Positions 32,708 to 42,900 of a DNA stretch of 64,000 nucleotides are shown piece by piece; positions within the stretch are counted from its first letter, which is position 1, and every line of letters begins with the position of its first letter. The DNA is taken from the NCBI GenBank assembly GCA_036741355.1, contig DAINSK010000014.1, positions 11,432-75,431 on the forward strand. Reading direction: 5' to 3'. A program made the position numbers and the translations under genes. The notes beneath the pieces are model-generated. The model was not told the DNA's origin and did not search any database. It saw only the letters and a list, made by a program, of their open reading frames with translations. The DNA comes from JBBRGK01 sp036741355. Its GTDB lineage: Bacteria > Chloroflexota > Dehalococcoidia > CAUJGQ01.

Positions 32708-33208
32708 ATGGACTTCCTCGGGATCGGCGTTGGCTTACCCCAACTTCTGCTCGTCCTCCTGGTGGCGATGCTGGTGCTCGGACCCGAGCGCTTGCCGGAA
32801 GTTGCCCGTCAACTGGCAAAAGGCATCCGCACGCTGCGCAGCTATGCAACTGAAGTTCAGGGACAGTTCGAGGGCGAGCTCGGGGACCTGCGTAGTGAGT
32901 TTCTCGATATCCAGCGCGACCTGACGTCAATCCATGGCGACTTGCGCGGCGGCCTCATGGAGCTTGATTCGAGCGTTCGATCGGTGCAAACCGAGATGAA
33001 CTCGGCATTTTCCACTGCTAACACTCCTTTGGCGCCAGCCGGAACACCGGAGATCGATGAGCCCGCGCCGCCGGTGTCACTCGATTACGTCCCAGCGGCG
33101 CCGAGGCGGTACTCATCCACCACAGCGGCGACCAACGATACCAGCACCGGCGTCACTGAGCCGGCTGCAGATGGACGCTTGCCGGACTTTAGGCCGAGGA
33201 GCCGCTAG
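32708..33208 (+). CDS. Twin-arginine translocase subunit TatA/TatB
   Basis: A 166-residue protein with one N-terminal membrane helix (PQLLLVLLVAMLVLG), the Pro-Glu hinge (GPERLPEVARQLAKG) and an amphipathic helix. These are TatA/B features. The long charged cytoplasmic part (residues 45-110) and the PERLPE hinge suggest the TatB role, but no second TatA gene is visible here. The tail after residue 110 is proline- and threonine-rich and probably disordered. It is followed by tatC 46 bp downstream. Confidence 0.88.
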   Translation: MDFLGIGVGLPQLLLVLLVAMLVLGPERLPEVARQLAKGIRTLRSYATEVQGQFEGELGDLRSEFLDIQRDLTSIHGDLRGGLMELDSSVRSVQTEMNSAFSTANTPLAPAGTPEIDEPAPPVSLDYVPAAPRRYSSTTAATNDTSTGVTEPAADGRLPDFRPRSR

Positions 33209-33254
33209 CAGCGAATTGCCGGCGGGATGACAAGGCCCGTCCAGGGAGCCCGGA

Positions 33255-34043
33255 GTGGCGACGCTTCAACAAGACTTCGAAGAGCCGGAGGGCCGAGAGG
33301 AGGTCGATGAGGGTGGGCAAGAGCTCACCATCATGCAGCACCTGTACGAGCTCCGTCGCCGACTTTTTGCGATGGCGCTTGCAATTGCCATTGGCACCGG
33401 TATCGGCCTGTTCCTGGCGAAACGTGGGATCGATTTTCTCGAGCGCCCGGCTAAGAGCGTCTACCCAAACTTTGCGCCATCTCAGATAGAGCCGCTGGAA
33501 TTCGTCGGGGCGTACTTCAAAGTAGCCTTACTCATCGGCCTGATCATCGCCATGCCCATCCTCGTCTACGAGATCCTGGCATTCGTGGTGCCGGCGTTGA
33601 CGCGGAAAGAGCGCCGCTGGATGTTCCCAATTTTGTTCGGCGTATTCGGGCTGTTCTTGTCGGGTGTCGTGTTCTCATATTACCTGGTTGTGCCGCGGGC
33701 TCTGGACTTCATCCTCAATTTCGGAAAAGGCCAAGTCGATATTCACATCCGTGTTGGATTGTACGTGGATTTCGTCGTGCGGCTCGTGTTCTGGACGGGC
33801 GTACTATTTGAATTGCCGATCGTGATGATGGTGCCGGCAAAATTCGGCATTATCCGCGCCAGAAAATACCTGAAATGGTGGCGATACGCGATTGTCCTTG
33901 GTTTCCTGGCTGCTGCGGCCGTTATCCCGAACATTAGTCCGATCGAACAGATATCAGTCGCGATTCCTATAATTGGCCTGTATTTTGTAGGCGTGGGGCT
34001 GGCAAAGCTCGTACAGCCGAAACAAGCAGCCGTTTCTGAATAA
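33255..34043 (+). CDS. tatC: Sec-independent protein translocase TatC
   Basis: A 262-residue protein with six membrane helices and the TatC signatures HLYELRRRLFAMA near the N-terminus, FVGAYFKVALLIGLIIAMPILVYE, FVVPALTRKERR and FWTGVLFELPIVMM. It recognises twin-arginine signals of folded, often cofactor-bearing, exports. GGGAGCCCGGA precedes the GTG. A likely client in this window is the molybdoenzyme at 59.8-60.9 kb. Confidence 0.94.
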   Translation: MATLQQDFEEPEGREEVDEGGQELTIMQHLYELRRRLFAMALAIAIGTGIGLFLAKRGIDFLERPAKSVYPNFAPSQIEPLEFVGAYFKVALLIGLIIAMPILVYEILAFVVPALTRKERRWMFPILFGVFGLFLSGVVFSYYLVVPRALDFILNFGKGQVDIHIRVGLYVDFVVRLVFWTGVLFELPIVMMVPAKFGIIRARKYLKWWRYAIVLGFLAAAAVIPNISPIEQISVAIPIIGLYFVGVGLAKLVQPKQAAVSE

Positions 34044-34123
34044 TCTCTCTGGTAATCTTCAACTTGGCCTGCATCAACCGTTCATTGTCCGCAATCGCTG
34101 GCCCGTGCTAGCATGGAGCCACT

Positions 34124-34738
34124 ATGCAGACCAATCTCGGCGAGCTTAGCCAGCTAATCAAGCGCTGCCCCGATTGCGACCTTTCCCAGACCCGTACGCA
34201 GGCCGTCCCCGGAGAAGGACCGGACACCGCCGATATCATGTTCATCGGCGAAGGGCCGGGCTATTACGAAGACAAGAGCGGCAGCCCCTTTGTTGGGAAC
34301 GCCGGCAAATTTCTTGACGAATTGCTGCAGCATGCTGGTCTAAAGCGCTGCGATGTCTTCATTACGAACGTGGTAAAGTGCCGCCCGCCCCAGAACCGTG
34401 ACCCGCTTCGCGATGAGATCGACGCGTGCGACAAGTGGCTCAAGCATCAGATCAACGTCATCGATCCGAAAGTCATCGTGACACTCGGGCGCATTTCAAT
34501 GGGTAAATTCTTCGCGGGCGAATCCATCAGCAAGATTCACGGCCAACCGCACAAAGTAGGCGACCGAACGATCGTGCCGATGTTCCATCCGGCTGCCGCG
34601 CTCCACCAAGAACGATTCCGATCGCTCATCGTCGATGATTTCAAGCAGTTACCGGAAGTACTGGAGTCGGTCCAGCGGGAGAAGGCTGCCTCAGACCAGC
34701 CGGCACAGCCTTCAACCGAGCAGGGCCGTCTCTTCTAA
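34124..34738 (+). CDS. udg: Uracil-DNA glycosylase, family 4
   Basis: A 204-residue iron-sulfur glycosylase that removes uracil from DNA. Four cluster cysteines are visible: CPDC near the N-terminus, VVKCRPPQNRD and DACDKW. The active-site motif is GEGPGYYEDKSGSPFVGNAG, and MFHPAAALH is the second motif. GGAG lies five bases before the ATG; a TAGCAT box just upstream suggests a very short leader. Confidence 0.92.
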   Translation: MQTNLGELSQLIKRCPDCDLSQTRTQAVPGEGPDTADIMFIGEGPGYYEDKSGSPFVGNAGKFLDELLQHAGLKRCDVFITNVVKCRPPQNRDPLRDEIDACDKWLKHQINVIDPKVIVTLGRISMGKFFAGESISKIHGQPHKVGDRTIVPMFHPAAALHQERFRSLIVDDFKQLPEVLESVQREKAASDQPAQPSTEQGRLF

Positions 34739-34758
34739 CAAGAGATTAAAGAGGTACC

Positions 34759-36417
34759 ATGGCAGACCACCAGACTCTGCGCGTTATTCCGCTCGGCGGC
34801 CTTGGCGAAATCGGCAAAAACATGATGGTGTTCGAGCTTGCCGATGACATCGTCGCCGTCGATTGCGGCCTCCAGTTTCCCGAAGCCGAAATGCTAGGCG
34901 TGGACCTGGTTATTCCGGATACCACGTATCTTCGGGAGCGACTCGACAAAGTCCGCGCGATCCTGATTACGCATGGTCACGAGGACCATATCGGCGCGTT
35001 GCCCTACGTGCTTCGCGATGTCAACGTGCCCGTGTACTGCACACGGCTCACATATGGCCTCATCTCGGTGAAGTTGAAGGAGCACCGACTGCTGAGGGAG
35101 AGCGATCTGCGGATCGTCGAGCCCGGCGAACAGATTCAGTTGGGCGACTTCACTGCGGAGTTTTTCCGAGTAGCGCACAGCATTCCCGATGCTTGCGGCA
35201 TCATCTTGCACACTCCGCTCGGCCGCGTCGTTCACACGGGCGACTTCAAGCTCGACCATACCCCCGTCATGGGACAGCACACCGACCTGCCGCGCCTCAC
35301 GGAACTGGGTAATGAAGGCGTGACGCTCCTCTGCGCCGACTCGACATATGCAGAAATCCCCGGGTACACACCGTCCGAGCAGGTGGTCGGCGTCGCGCTG
35401 GACAACATCATGAACCAGGCCGAGGGGCGCGTCATCGTGGCAACCTTTGCCAGCCTGATCTCGCGCGTCCAGCAGGTAATCGACGCGGCAGTTCATCACA
35501 ACCGGCGGGTATTTGTGATCGGCCGCAGCATGGTCGATAACGTTAACATGGCGCTCGAACAGGGCTACCTCGAGGTGCCAGACGGCGTTCTCGGGCGTAT
35601 CGAAGAGATGCGTAACCTGCCGGTACACCGCGTCGCGATCGTCACGACCGGCAGCCAGGGCGAACCAACCTCAGCCCTTTCGCGGATGGCGAATCGCGAC
35701 CATCGCTGGGTGCAGATCGTTCCCGGAGATACGGTCGTGCTCTCGGCATCGCCGATTCCCGGCAACGAGCAGTTTGTCTACAACGTAGTCGACAACCTCT
35801 TCAAGCTCGGTGCCAAAGTGCTCTATAACCGCGTGGACAACATCCACGTCCGCGGACACGCCGCACAGGAAGAGTTGAAGCTGCTCTTGAGCCTCGTGCG
35901 ACCTAAATACCTGCTTCCGATCCACGGCGAATACCGGCACCTAATGCTTCACGCCCGCATCGGCCAGGCGATGGGCATGGCGCCTGAGGATACGTTTGTC
36001 ATCGAGGACGGTGACGTACTCGAGATTACCCAGGACGGTGCCGCGGTGGCGGGACGGGCCCCCGCCGCGGCAGTGTACGTCGACGGCCTCGGCATCGGCG
36101 ATGTCGATCACGTCGTCTTACGCGACCGCCGGCACCTCGCTAACGACGGTATGGTCGTCGTCGTCGTCGCTGTCGACAAACAGACGGGTAAAGTCATCGA
36201 TCTGCCGGATGTGCTTTCGCGTGGCTTTGTAGAAGCCAGCGAGGCAGGGGAACTCATGGATCGAGTGCGAGATGTCGCGATGCAATCGCTTGATGGCGCC
36301 GATCACCGTGCGGAGTGGCCAGTGATCAACGCTAAAGTGAAAGACACGGTCGCCAAGTTCCTCTATGATGAAACCCGGCGGCGCCCAATGGTGCTGCCTG
36401 TAGCCGTCGAGGTCTAG
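34759..36417 (+). CDS. rnj: Ribonuclease J
   Basis: A 552-residue metallo-beta-lactamase/beta-CASP nuclease. ILITHGHEDHIGALPYVL has the HxHxDH zinc motif, RVVHTGDFKLD and ADSTYAE follow, and the beta-CASP motifs include IVTTGSQGEPTSALSRM and HVRGHAAQEELK. RNase J combines endonuclease and 5'-3' exonuclease activity on mRNA and rRNA. The C-terminal domain is complete. AGAGG precedes the ATG, 20 bp after udg. Confidence 0.94.
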   Translation: MADHQTLRVIPLGGLGEIGKNMMVFELADDIVAVDCGLQFPEAEMLGVDLVIPDTTYLRERLDKVRAILITHGHEDHIGALPYVLRDVNVPVYCTRLTYGLISVKLKEHRLLRESDLRIVEPGEQIQLGDFTAEFFRVAHSIPDACGIILHTPLGRVVHTGDFKLDHTPVMGQHTDLPRLTELGNEGVTLLCADSTYAEIPGYTPSEQVVGVALDNIMNQAEGRVIVATFASLISRVQQVIDAAVHHNRRVFVIGRSMVDNVNMALEQGYLEVPDGVLGRIEEMRNLPVHRVAIVTTGSQGEPTSALSRMANRDHRWVQIVPGDTVVLSASPIPGNEQFVYNVVDNLFKLGAKVLYNRVDNIHVRGHAAQEELKLLLSLVRPKYLLPIHGEYRHLMLHARIGQAMGMAPEDTFVIEDGDVLEITQDGAAVAGRAPAAAVYVDGLGIGDVDHVVLRDRRHLANDGMVVVVVAVDKQTGKVIDLPDVLSRGFVEASEAGELMDRVRDVAMQSLDGADHRAEWPVINAKVKDTVAKFLYDETRRRPMVLPVAVEV

Positions 36418-36465
36418 GTCGGGCGGGACCCGGGCTCTCGCAATCGAATACTGGAGCCGTACCCC

Positions 36466-38847
36466 ATGGCGAAAGCGAAGGGGTCTTCCCGCCCGCGTAC
36501 CTCGCTGTCATCTCCGCGTGCTGGGCGCAGACGCAAACCCGCGTTTCGTGGCGACATTGCCGAGATGGCGCTGAGGCCGATCACCCCGGTCGTCGCGTTT
36601 CTCCTCACTCCAGCCGGGCTTGCAACAGCCATCGTTTTGATCGTGGCGGCAGCCATGCCGTGGCTATCGATTGTCGACGTGCTTGACGCCTTTCGGCGGG
36701 CGGTGGTCCAGGGGACCGGCGTCGTCTGCTATCTCATCGTGATCGACCTGCTGGCGCTGGTGGCGATTCCGGGCATTGCCCCCGGTCCGCGAACCTCACG
36801 CCGCTTCTGGAGAATCGCGACCGGCTTCCAGTTCCTCGGACTGTTTGTGTGGGGTGTCCTCGGCGCCCTGCACCCCGAAACGGCGCTGGCAGGCGTGTCG
36901 CTTCAAGACTATTCGGCCGGCGGCAACGTTGGTCATAGCCTCGTGGCCAGCGGGTTCGGCGTTCTGGTCTGGCTCCTCGCGCTCTCCATCGGCTGCGCCC
37001 TGGTCAGCCCGTCGGGTACGCGATGGGCGCTCGCGCAACTGCCCCCCGCGGCGCGGTCGCTATGGGCATTCAACATCCCGGGCAAACTGTTCGCCGCGCT
37101 TGGCTCCCTGCGACCGGCGCCCACTCCGTACGCCGTTGCCGGCACCTCGGCGGTGTCGCTGCCGGACATCGAGGAATCGCCGCCACCCGAAACGATTGGC
37201 CAGGGCGCTGCCGATGCCTTCCGCCGGACCGGCGAGCGAGAACGTCAACGGCAGGCGCTCGCGCCGACGCTTGAACTTCCCGGGTTCGGAACGGGTACCA
37301 CAGCCGCACCGCATGGCGTCGGCTGGCAACTGCCAAACACACAACTGCTCAGCACGTCCGCCCCAAGCCAGCTCAGCCCCGCGGACAACGAAGCGCGCGC
37401 GCGGACGATCGTCGAAACGCTCGCCAGTTTCGGCGTAGACGCAAAGGTCCTGCAGATCAACCAGGGCCCGTCGGTGACGCAGTTCGGCGTGGAACCGGGC
37501 TGGGAGATTAAGACACGAAACGATCCTGAGCGCGACGCGAGCGGCAAAGTGCTTTTAGACAAAGACAACAAGCCCCGCATGCGCGTGGAGGAGGTTTCCC
37601 GGACGCGTGTTCGCGTGAACCAGATCCAAAAGCTTCAGAACGACCTGGCGCTTGCACTCGCCGCCCCGACGATTCGCATCGAGGCGCCGGTTCCGGGCAA
37701 GCCGATGGTCGGCATCGAAGTTCCGAACACGAGCTCGTCGGTCGTCAGCCTGCGAAGCGTCGTCGAAACGCCGCAGTTCCAGAAGGTTGCGTCGAAGACC
37801 AAACTGGCGCTGGCACTCGGAATGGGCGTTTCTGGAGAGCCTATTATCGCCGACCTGGCTACGATGCCCCACCTACTCATCGCGGGGACGACAGGGAGCG
37901 GCAAGAGCGTCTGTATCCGCGCCCTGATCTCGTGCATCCTCATGCACGCAACGCCGGACGACGTTCGCGTAGTACTTATCGACCCGAAGCGCGTCGAGAT
38001 GGCTGTATTCGCGCCGATCCCGCACCTGGCACTCTCCAAGATCGTCACCGACATGGAGGAGGTGGCTGGGACCTTGCAGGGCGTGATCCGGGAGATGGAG
38101 GACCGCTATAAGAAGTTCGAAATGTTCAAGGTGCGCAACCTGGAAGCGTACAACCGCAACCCGAAAGTCGCCGGCAAGCTTCCAAACTGGGTCGTCATCA
38201 TCGACGAGCTTGCCGACCTGATGATGGCAGTGCCATACGAGGTTGAACGGCAGATCTGCCGGCTCGCACAGCTTGCACGTGCTACCGGAATTCATCTAGT
38301 CGTGGCGACGCAGCGGCCGTCGGTGGACGTCATTACCGGCCTGATCAAGGCCAATTTCCCAACCCGTATTGCGTTCGCGGTTTCGTCGCAGGTCGATTCG
38401 CGCACCATCCTGGACGGCGTCGGCGCCGAGAAGCTGCTCGGTCGCGGCGACATGCTCTTCATGCCCACAGACCAGGCAAAGCGGCGCGTGCAGGGGGTGT
38501 ACGTCTCCGACCAGGAGATCGAGCGGCTGGTCGACTTCTGGGGCGCCGAGCGCTGGGAAAAGCTTCGTCCGCGGACATTCGATCACCTCGTCGAGCAGGC
38601 AAAGGCCGAACAGGCAGCCGCCGACGCACCCGAACAAGACGAGCTATTGGAAAAGGCGCGCACACTCGCGCTGGAACACTCGCGAATCTCGACATCCATG
38701 CTGCAGCGGCGCCTCCGCATCGGCTACCCACGAGCTGCCCGGCTCATAGACACGCTTGAGGACGAGGGCATCGTTGGCGAGGGCGAGAGTTCAGCCTCAC
38801 GCGAGGTGATAGGATCCGAGAGGGATAGCGTTTTCGGGGACCTGTAG
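36466..38847 (+). CDS. ftsK: DNA translocase FtsK/SpoIIIE
   Basis: This 793-residue protein has four N-terminal membrane helices within residues 40-180, a Pro/Ala-rich linker to about residue 300, and the hexameric motor. Walker A is LIAGTTGSGKSVCIRALI (about 468-485), Walker B WVVIIDELADLMM, and the arginine-finger region AFAVSSQVDSRTILD. A C-terminal winged-helix gamma domain (SMLQRRLRIGYPRAARLID) reads KOPS-like DNA motifs. It moves chromosomes during division. The linker is short relative to E. coli FtsK and like SpoIIIE. Confidence 0.94.
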   Translation: MAKAKGSSRPRTSLSSPRAGRRRKPAFRGDIAEMALRPITPVVAFLLTPAGLATAIVLIVAAAMPWLSIVDVLDAFRRAVVQGTGVVCYLIVIDLLALVAIPGIAPGPRTSRRFWRIATGFQFLGLFVWGVLGALHPETALAGVSLQDYSAGGNVGHSLVASGFGVLVWLLALSIGCALVSPSGTRWALAQLPPAARSLWAFNIPGKLFAALGSLRPAPTPYAVAGTSAVSLPDIEESPPPETIGQGAADAFRRTGERERQRQALAPTLELPGFGTGTTAAPHGVGWQLPNTQLLSTSAPSQLSPADNEARARTIVETLASFGVDAKVLQINQGPSVTQFGVEPGWEIKTRNDPERDASGKVLLDKDNKPRMRVEEVSRTRVRVNQIQKLQNDLALALAAPTIRIEAPVPGKPMVGIEVPNTSSSVVSLRSVVETPQFQKVASKTKLALALGMGVSGEPIIADLATMPHLLIAGTTGSGKSVCIRALISCILMHATPDDVRVVLIDPKRVEMAVFAPIPHLALSKIVTDMEEVAGTLQGVIREMEDRYKKFEMFKVRNLEAYNRNPKVAGKLPNWVVIIDELADLMMAVPYEVERQICRLAQLARATGIHLVVATQRPSVDVITGLIKANFPTRIAFAVSSQVDSRTILDGVGAEKLLGRGDMLFMPTDQAKRRVQGVYVSDQEIERLVDFWGAERWEKLRPRTFDHLVEQAKAEQAAADAPEQDELLEKARTLALEHSRISTSMLQRRLRIGYPRAARLIDTLEDEGIVGEGESSASREVIGSERDSVFGDL

Positions 38848-38903
38848 TCGGGAATAGGTCGGGCGGGTATGCGGTGGTCCACCTGCTCTGCCAGCGGAGG
38901 CGT

Positions 38904-40742
38904 ATGAAGAACCTGGCCGAGTTCTTGGCCGCGCGGCGCTTTCACGATAGCGAGCAACCGGTGCTGCCGGAGGCGGGCAACTGCATCAACTGCGGCGCCG
39001 ACCTCGCGGAGTCCCAGCTCTATCGCGAGTATCGGATCTGCGAGCGCTGCCGCTATCACTACAGCGTTGGTGCCCACCGGCGCGTCGAACTGCTCGTCGA
39101 TCCCGGCAGCTTTCGCGAGAGCAATCGATCGCTTGTCTCTATGGACCCGCTCTCGTTCCGTGCTCAGGCGCAGTACCGGCGCCGCATCTTCCAGGAACAG
39201 CGGCGCACGGGCCTCAGTGACGCGATCGTCACCGGGACCGGATCCATCGCCGGCCGCCGTATCGTACTGGCCGTGCTCGACTTCAGGTTCCTGGGAGGCA
39301 GTGTTGGCAACGCGGTCGGCGAGAAGCTTGCTCGCGCGCTCGAAAACGGCGCGCGGAACAAACTTCCGGTCGTCATGATCGTTGCCAGCGGCGGAGTCCG
39401 GATGCAGGAAGGGCTGCCGGCGCTCATGCAGTTCGCCAAAGTGGCGGAGGCTGCCGGTCGCCTTGCCGGTTCGGGCGAACCGCTCATTACGGTGCTGGCG
39501 ACGCCAAGCCTTGGCGGCAGCTACGCGGTCCTGGGCGGGCTTGCAGACCTGCGCATCGCCGAACCAGGAGCCCTGGTCGGATACGCCACGACGCGGATGG
39601 TTGAAGAGCGTGCCGGCCGCCCGGCGGCAGAAGGCGCCCGCACCGCGGAAGCGCATCTCGCGCGTGGGCTAATCGACGAGGTGGTAGACCGGGCCCGTTT
39701 ACGCGACTTCATCTCTTCCTTGTTGGAGATGCTCGCGAGCCGTCCTCAGCAGGGGGGCGCGGCGGCTGGACGAGCTATGCAGTTCGCTCCGGCCACGCAT
39801 AGCGCCTGGACGACCATCCAGCTAGCCCGCCACGCCGAGCGCCCCACCGCTTCGGATTACATCGGCCATTTTAGCGACACTTTTGTCGAGCTGCGGGGCG
39901 ATGACGTCACCGGGGACGACCGGGCAATCATCTGCGGCATCGGGATGCTTGGCGCAGAACCCGTCGTCTACGTCGCCACCGAACGGGCGAGAAATGGCGC
40001 GCCAAAAACCGTCGCCGGACCCGCAGGATTCCGAAAAGCGCGTCGCGCCTATGAGCTCGCGGGGCGATTGCGTCTGCCGATCGTCACACTAATTGACAGA
40101 GTCGAAGCATCGCCTGCCATCGAAGCCGAAGAAGCGGGCCTCGGTCCGGCCCTCGCCGACTGCATGTCGGCGTTGGGCATGGTTGCGACTCCCGCCATCG
40201 GCGCAATCATCGGCGAGGCCCGTGGCGAAGCAGCGCTGGCTCTTGGCATAGTCGACAAGATGCTGATGCTTGAGAACGCCGTTTTCGAGGTTGTTTCGCC
40301 AGAGACCGCCGCCTCGATCATCTATCGCGACACCGGAATGGCTGACACGGTTGCGACATCGCTTCGCCCAACGGCTCGCGACTGCAAAGAGCTGGGGATC
40401 GTCGACATCATTGTGCCCGAGCCGGCGGCCGGCGCCCACACAGAGCACGAAGCTGCCGCTCGGCTGCTAGGCGCCGCGCTGCTCAGATCGCTAGGCGAAC
40501 TACGCGGGGTCGCTCCACGTAAGCTCGTGCGATCACGCTACAACCGCTACCGGCGGATTGGCCAGTACACGAACTTCCTCAGCGCCACTGTCGGCCACGA
40601 CGTGGCCCAACTGAGCGGCGATATCGCCCGCAGAGCCAGCGGTGCAATCGCACGCCTCACGCACCGCGGCCGGCGCACGCCCGGGACCAGAGGACCGTCA
40701 ATTTCCGACGACAGCGACGGTGCCGGCCTCGCGGTACCGTAG
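38904..40742 (+). CDS. accDA: Fused acetyl-CoA carboxylase carboxyltransferase (beta-alpha)
   Basis: A single polypeptide of about 612 residues holds both carboxyltransferase subunits. Residues 1-290 equal AccD: zinc ribbon Cys27, Cys30, Cys46, Cys49, then SDAIVTGTGSIAGRRIVLAV and GGVRMQEGLPALMQFAK. Residues 310-600 equal AccA: RPTASDYI, FVELRGDDVTGDDRAII, KARRAYELAGRLRLPIVTLID, and GEARGEAALALG. No frameshift or stop separates them, so this is a genuine fusion. Malonyl-CoA from this reaction feeds the fabD-acpP operon. GGAGG lies close to the ATG; the open frame starts ten codons earlier. Confidence 0.92.
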   Translation: MKNLAEFLAARRFHDSEQPVLPEAGNCINCGADLAESQLYREYRICERCRYHYSVGAHRRVELLVDPGSFRESNRSLVSMDPLSFRAQAQYRRRIFQEQRRTGLSDAIVTGTGSIAGRRIVLAVLDFRFLGGSVGNAVGEKLARALENGARNKLPVVMIVASGGVRMQEGLPALMQFAKVAEAAGRLAGSGEPLITVLATPSLGGSYAVLGGLADLRIAEPGALVGYATTRMVEERAGRPAAEGARTAEAHLARGLIDEVVDRARLRDFISSLLEMLASRPQQGGAAAGRAMQFAPATHSAWTTIQLARHAERPTASDYIGHFSDTFVELRGDDVTGDDRAIICGIGMLGAEPVVYVATERARNGAPKTVAGPAGFRKARRAYELAGRLRLPIVTLIDRVEASPAIEAEEAGLGPALADCMSALGMVATPAIGAIIGEARGEAALALGIVDKMLMLENAVFEVVSPETAASIIYRDTGMADTVATSLRPTARDCKELGIVDIIVPEPAAGAHTEHEAAARLLGAALLRSLGELRGVAPRKLVRSRYNRYRRIGQYTNFLSATVGHDVAQLSGDIARRASGAIARLTHRGRRTPGTRGPSISDDSDGAGLAVP

Positions 40743-40749
40743 CGCGCTC

Positions 40750-42852
40750 CTACGGCCCTCGACGGCTCCTGCCGCGCACCGCCCGATTCGAGTAGCGCGT
40801 CGATTCTGGGGTTACCAGACGGCCTTCGTCGCGACGACGTGGCACAATCATTTCCGCGATCCGTTGCAGACCTTCTTCGTCACCCAGCAGTTCGCGGCGC
40901 AGATCGACGATCTGGTCCCGGATCAAAGCAGCTTTCTCAAATTCGAGTGACTTCGCCGCCTGCTTCATCTGGGACTCGAGATCGATTACCAGGCGGGCGA
41001 CCGTATCTCTCGGCATTCCACTGCCCGCCCGATACTCTGGCTTCTCCTCGGCGACTTTGCGGACGTGGTCGGTGATGTCCCTGATCGCCTTGCGGATGCT
41101 TTCCGGCGAGATGCCGTGCTCCTGATTATGAGCGATCTGGATCTGGCGGCGGCGCGTTGTTTCGTCGATCGCGCGCTGCATCGAACCAGTGATGGTATCG
41201 GCATACATGATCACATGTCCGCGCTCGTGTCGCGCCGCTCGCCCCATCGTTTGGATCAATGATCCCTCCGAACGCAGGTACCCTTCTTTGTCGGCGTCCA
41301 GGATCGCGACGAGGCTCACTTCGGGCAGGTCCAGTCCTTCGCGCAGCAGGTTGATGCCGACGATGACGTCGTAGACGCCCAGACGCAGGTCCCGCAGGAT
41401 CTCGACGCGGTCGAGCGTGTTCACCTCCGAATGCAGGTAATTGGTCTTGATTCCCATCTCCTGCAGATAGTCAGTGAGGTCCTCGGCCATCTTCTTCGTC
41501 AGGGTCGTAACCAGCACACGCTCCCGGCGATCGACGCGCCGTTGGATCTCGTCCATCAGGTCGTCGATCTGACCTTTCGTCGGCTTGATTTCGATCGTCG
41601 GGTCCAGCAGACCGGTAGGCCGGATGACCTGCTCGACCGTTTGCGCGGACACGTCTCGCTCATACGGTCCCGGCGTAGCGGAGACGTATATCACCTGGTT
41701 GATGTGACGATCGAACTCCTCAAAATTGAGCGGGCGATTGTCGATCGCCGACGGTAGCCGGAAGCCGAAGTCGACCAGCGTGCGCTTGCGGGCATAGTCG
41801 CCGTGAAACATGCCGCGCACCTGCGGCAGGCTCATGTGAGACTCATCCACGAACAGCAGCCAGTCGGCGGGCATGTAATCGAGCAACGTCCACGGCGTGC
41901 TGCCGGCGGCCCGGCGAGCGAGGTGCCGGCTATAGTTCTCGACGCCCGAGCAGTAACCCGCCTCACGCAACGTTTCGAGGTCGTAGCGCGTGCGCTCCTC
42001 CAGCCGAGCCGCCTCGAGGATCCGCCCCTCGCTACGAAATTCCGCCAGCCGATCGTGCAGCTCCTGCTCGATGTCGGCCATGGCGGCGTCCAACTTTTCC
42101 TGGGAGGTGACGAAATGCTTGGCGGGGTAGATGTCGACGTGGTCCTTCTCCGCCAACACCTCACCGGTCAACGGGTCGAGCTCGATGATCCGCTCAACCG
42201 TGTCACCCCAGAAATCGACGCGAACGGCAAGCTCGTCATATGACGGGTGGATCGTGAGGGTGTCTCCCCGCAAACGGAACTTTCCGCGTACGAGGTTGAT
42301 GTCATTGCGCTCATATTGCATGTTGACGAGGCCGCGAATGGCCTCGTTGCGATGCATCCGCCCGCCCTTTTCGATATTGAGCACAAAACTCTTGTACTCT
42401 TCCGGCTCGCCCAGACCGTAAATACACGAAACGGATGCGACGATCAGCACGTCGCGTCGCTCGAACAGGGCGCGCGTCGCGGCGTGGCGCAGCTTGTCGA
42501 TCTCGTCGTTTATGTCGGCGTCTTTGGCGATGTACGTGTCAGTGCGAGGAATATACGCTTCCGGTTGATAGTAGTCGTAATAGGAGACGAAGAACTCGAC
42601 TTCGTTCTCTGGAAAGAACTCTTTGAATTCGCTGCACAGTTGGGCGGCGAGCGTTTTGTTGTGCGCTAGCACGAGTGTTGGCCGCTGCAGCCGTTCGACG
42701 ACGTTGGCCATGGTGAACGTCTTGCCCGAGCCGGTTACTCCCAGCAGCGTCTGCTGCCTGTAGCCCTTCTCGACGCCTTCGATCAGCATTTCGATGGCAT
42801 CAGGCTGATCGCCGGTCGGCTTAAAGTCGGAGCGGAGCTTGAACGGCGGCAT
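40750..42852 (-). CDS. uvrB: Excinuclease ABC subunit B
   Basis: A 700-residue damage-verification helicase of nucleotide excision repair. Walker A is LLGVTGSGKTFTMANV, the beta-hairpin region YYDYYQPEAYIPRTDTYI, the Q-motif FKPTGDQPDAI, and the C-terminal UVR motif MKQAAKSLEFEKAALIRDQI that meets UvrC. Full length. It converges with accDA, the two stops lying 7 bp apart. Confidence 0.96.
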   Translation of the reverse strand: MPPFKLRSDFKPTGDQPDAIEMLIEGVEKGYRQQTLLGVTGSGKTFTMANVVERLQRPTLVLAHNKTLAAQLCSEFKEFFPENEVEFFVSYYDYYQPEAYIPRTDTYIAKDADINDEIDKLRHAATRALFERRDVLIVASVSCIYGLGEPEEYKSFVLNIEKGGRMHRNEAIRGLVNMQYERNDINLVRGKFRLRGDTLTIHPSYDELAVRVDFWGDTVERIIELDPLTGEVLAEKDHVDIYPAKHFVTSQEKLDAAMADIEQELHDRLAEFRSEGRILEAARLEERTRYDLETLREAGYCSGVENYSRHLARRAAGSTPWTLLDYMPADWLLFVDESHMSLPQVRGMFHGDYARKRTLVDFGFRLPSAIDNRPLNFEEFDRHINQVIYVSATPGPYERDVSAQTVEQVIRPTGLLDPTIEIKPTKGQIDDLMDEIQRRVDRRERVLVTTLTKKMAEDLTDYLQEMGIKTNYLHSEVNTLDRVEILRDLRLGVYDVIVGINLLREGLDLPEVSLVAILDADKEGYLRSEGSLIQTMGRAARHERGHVIMYADTITGSMQRAIDETTRRRQIQIAHNQEHGISPESIRKAIRDITDHVRKVAEEKPEYRAGSGMPRDTVARLVIDLESQMKQAAKSLEFEKAALIRDQIVDLRRELLGDEEGLQRIAEMIVPRRRDEGRLVTPESTRYSNRAVRGRSRRGP

Positions 42853-42900
42853 GAGCGCCTCGCAGTCTTACGGCGGTACATTGGTTAGAACGTATGACCT

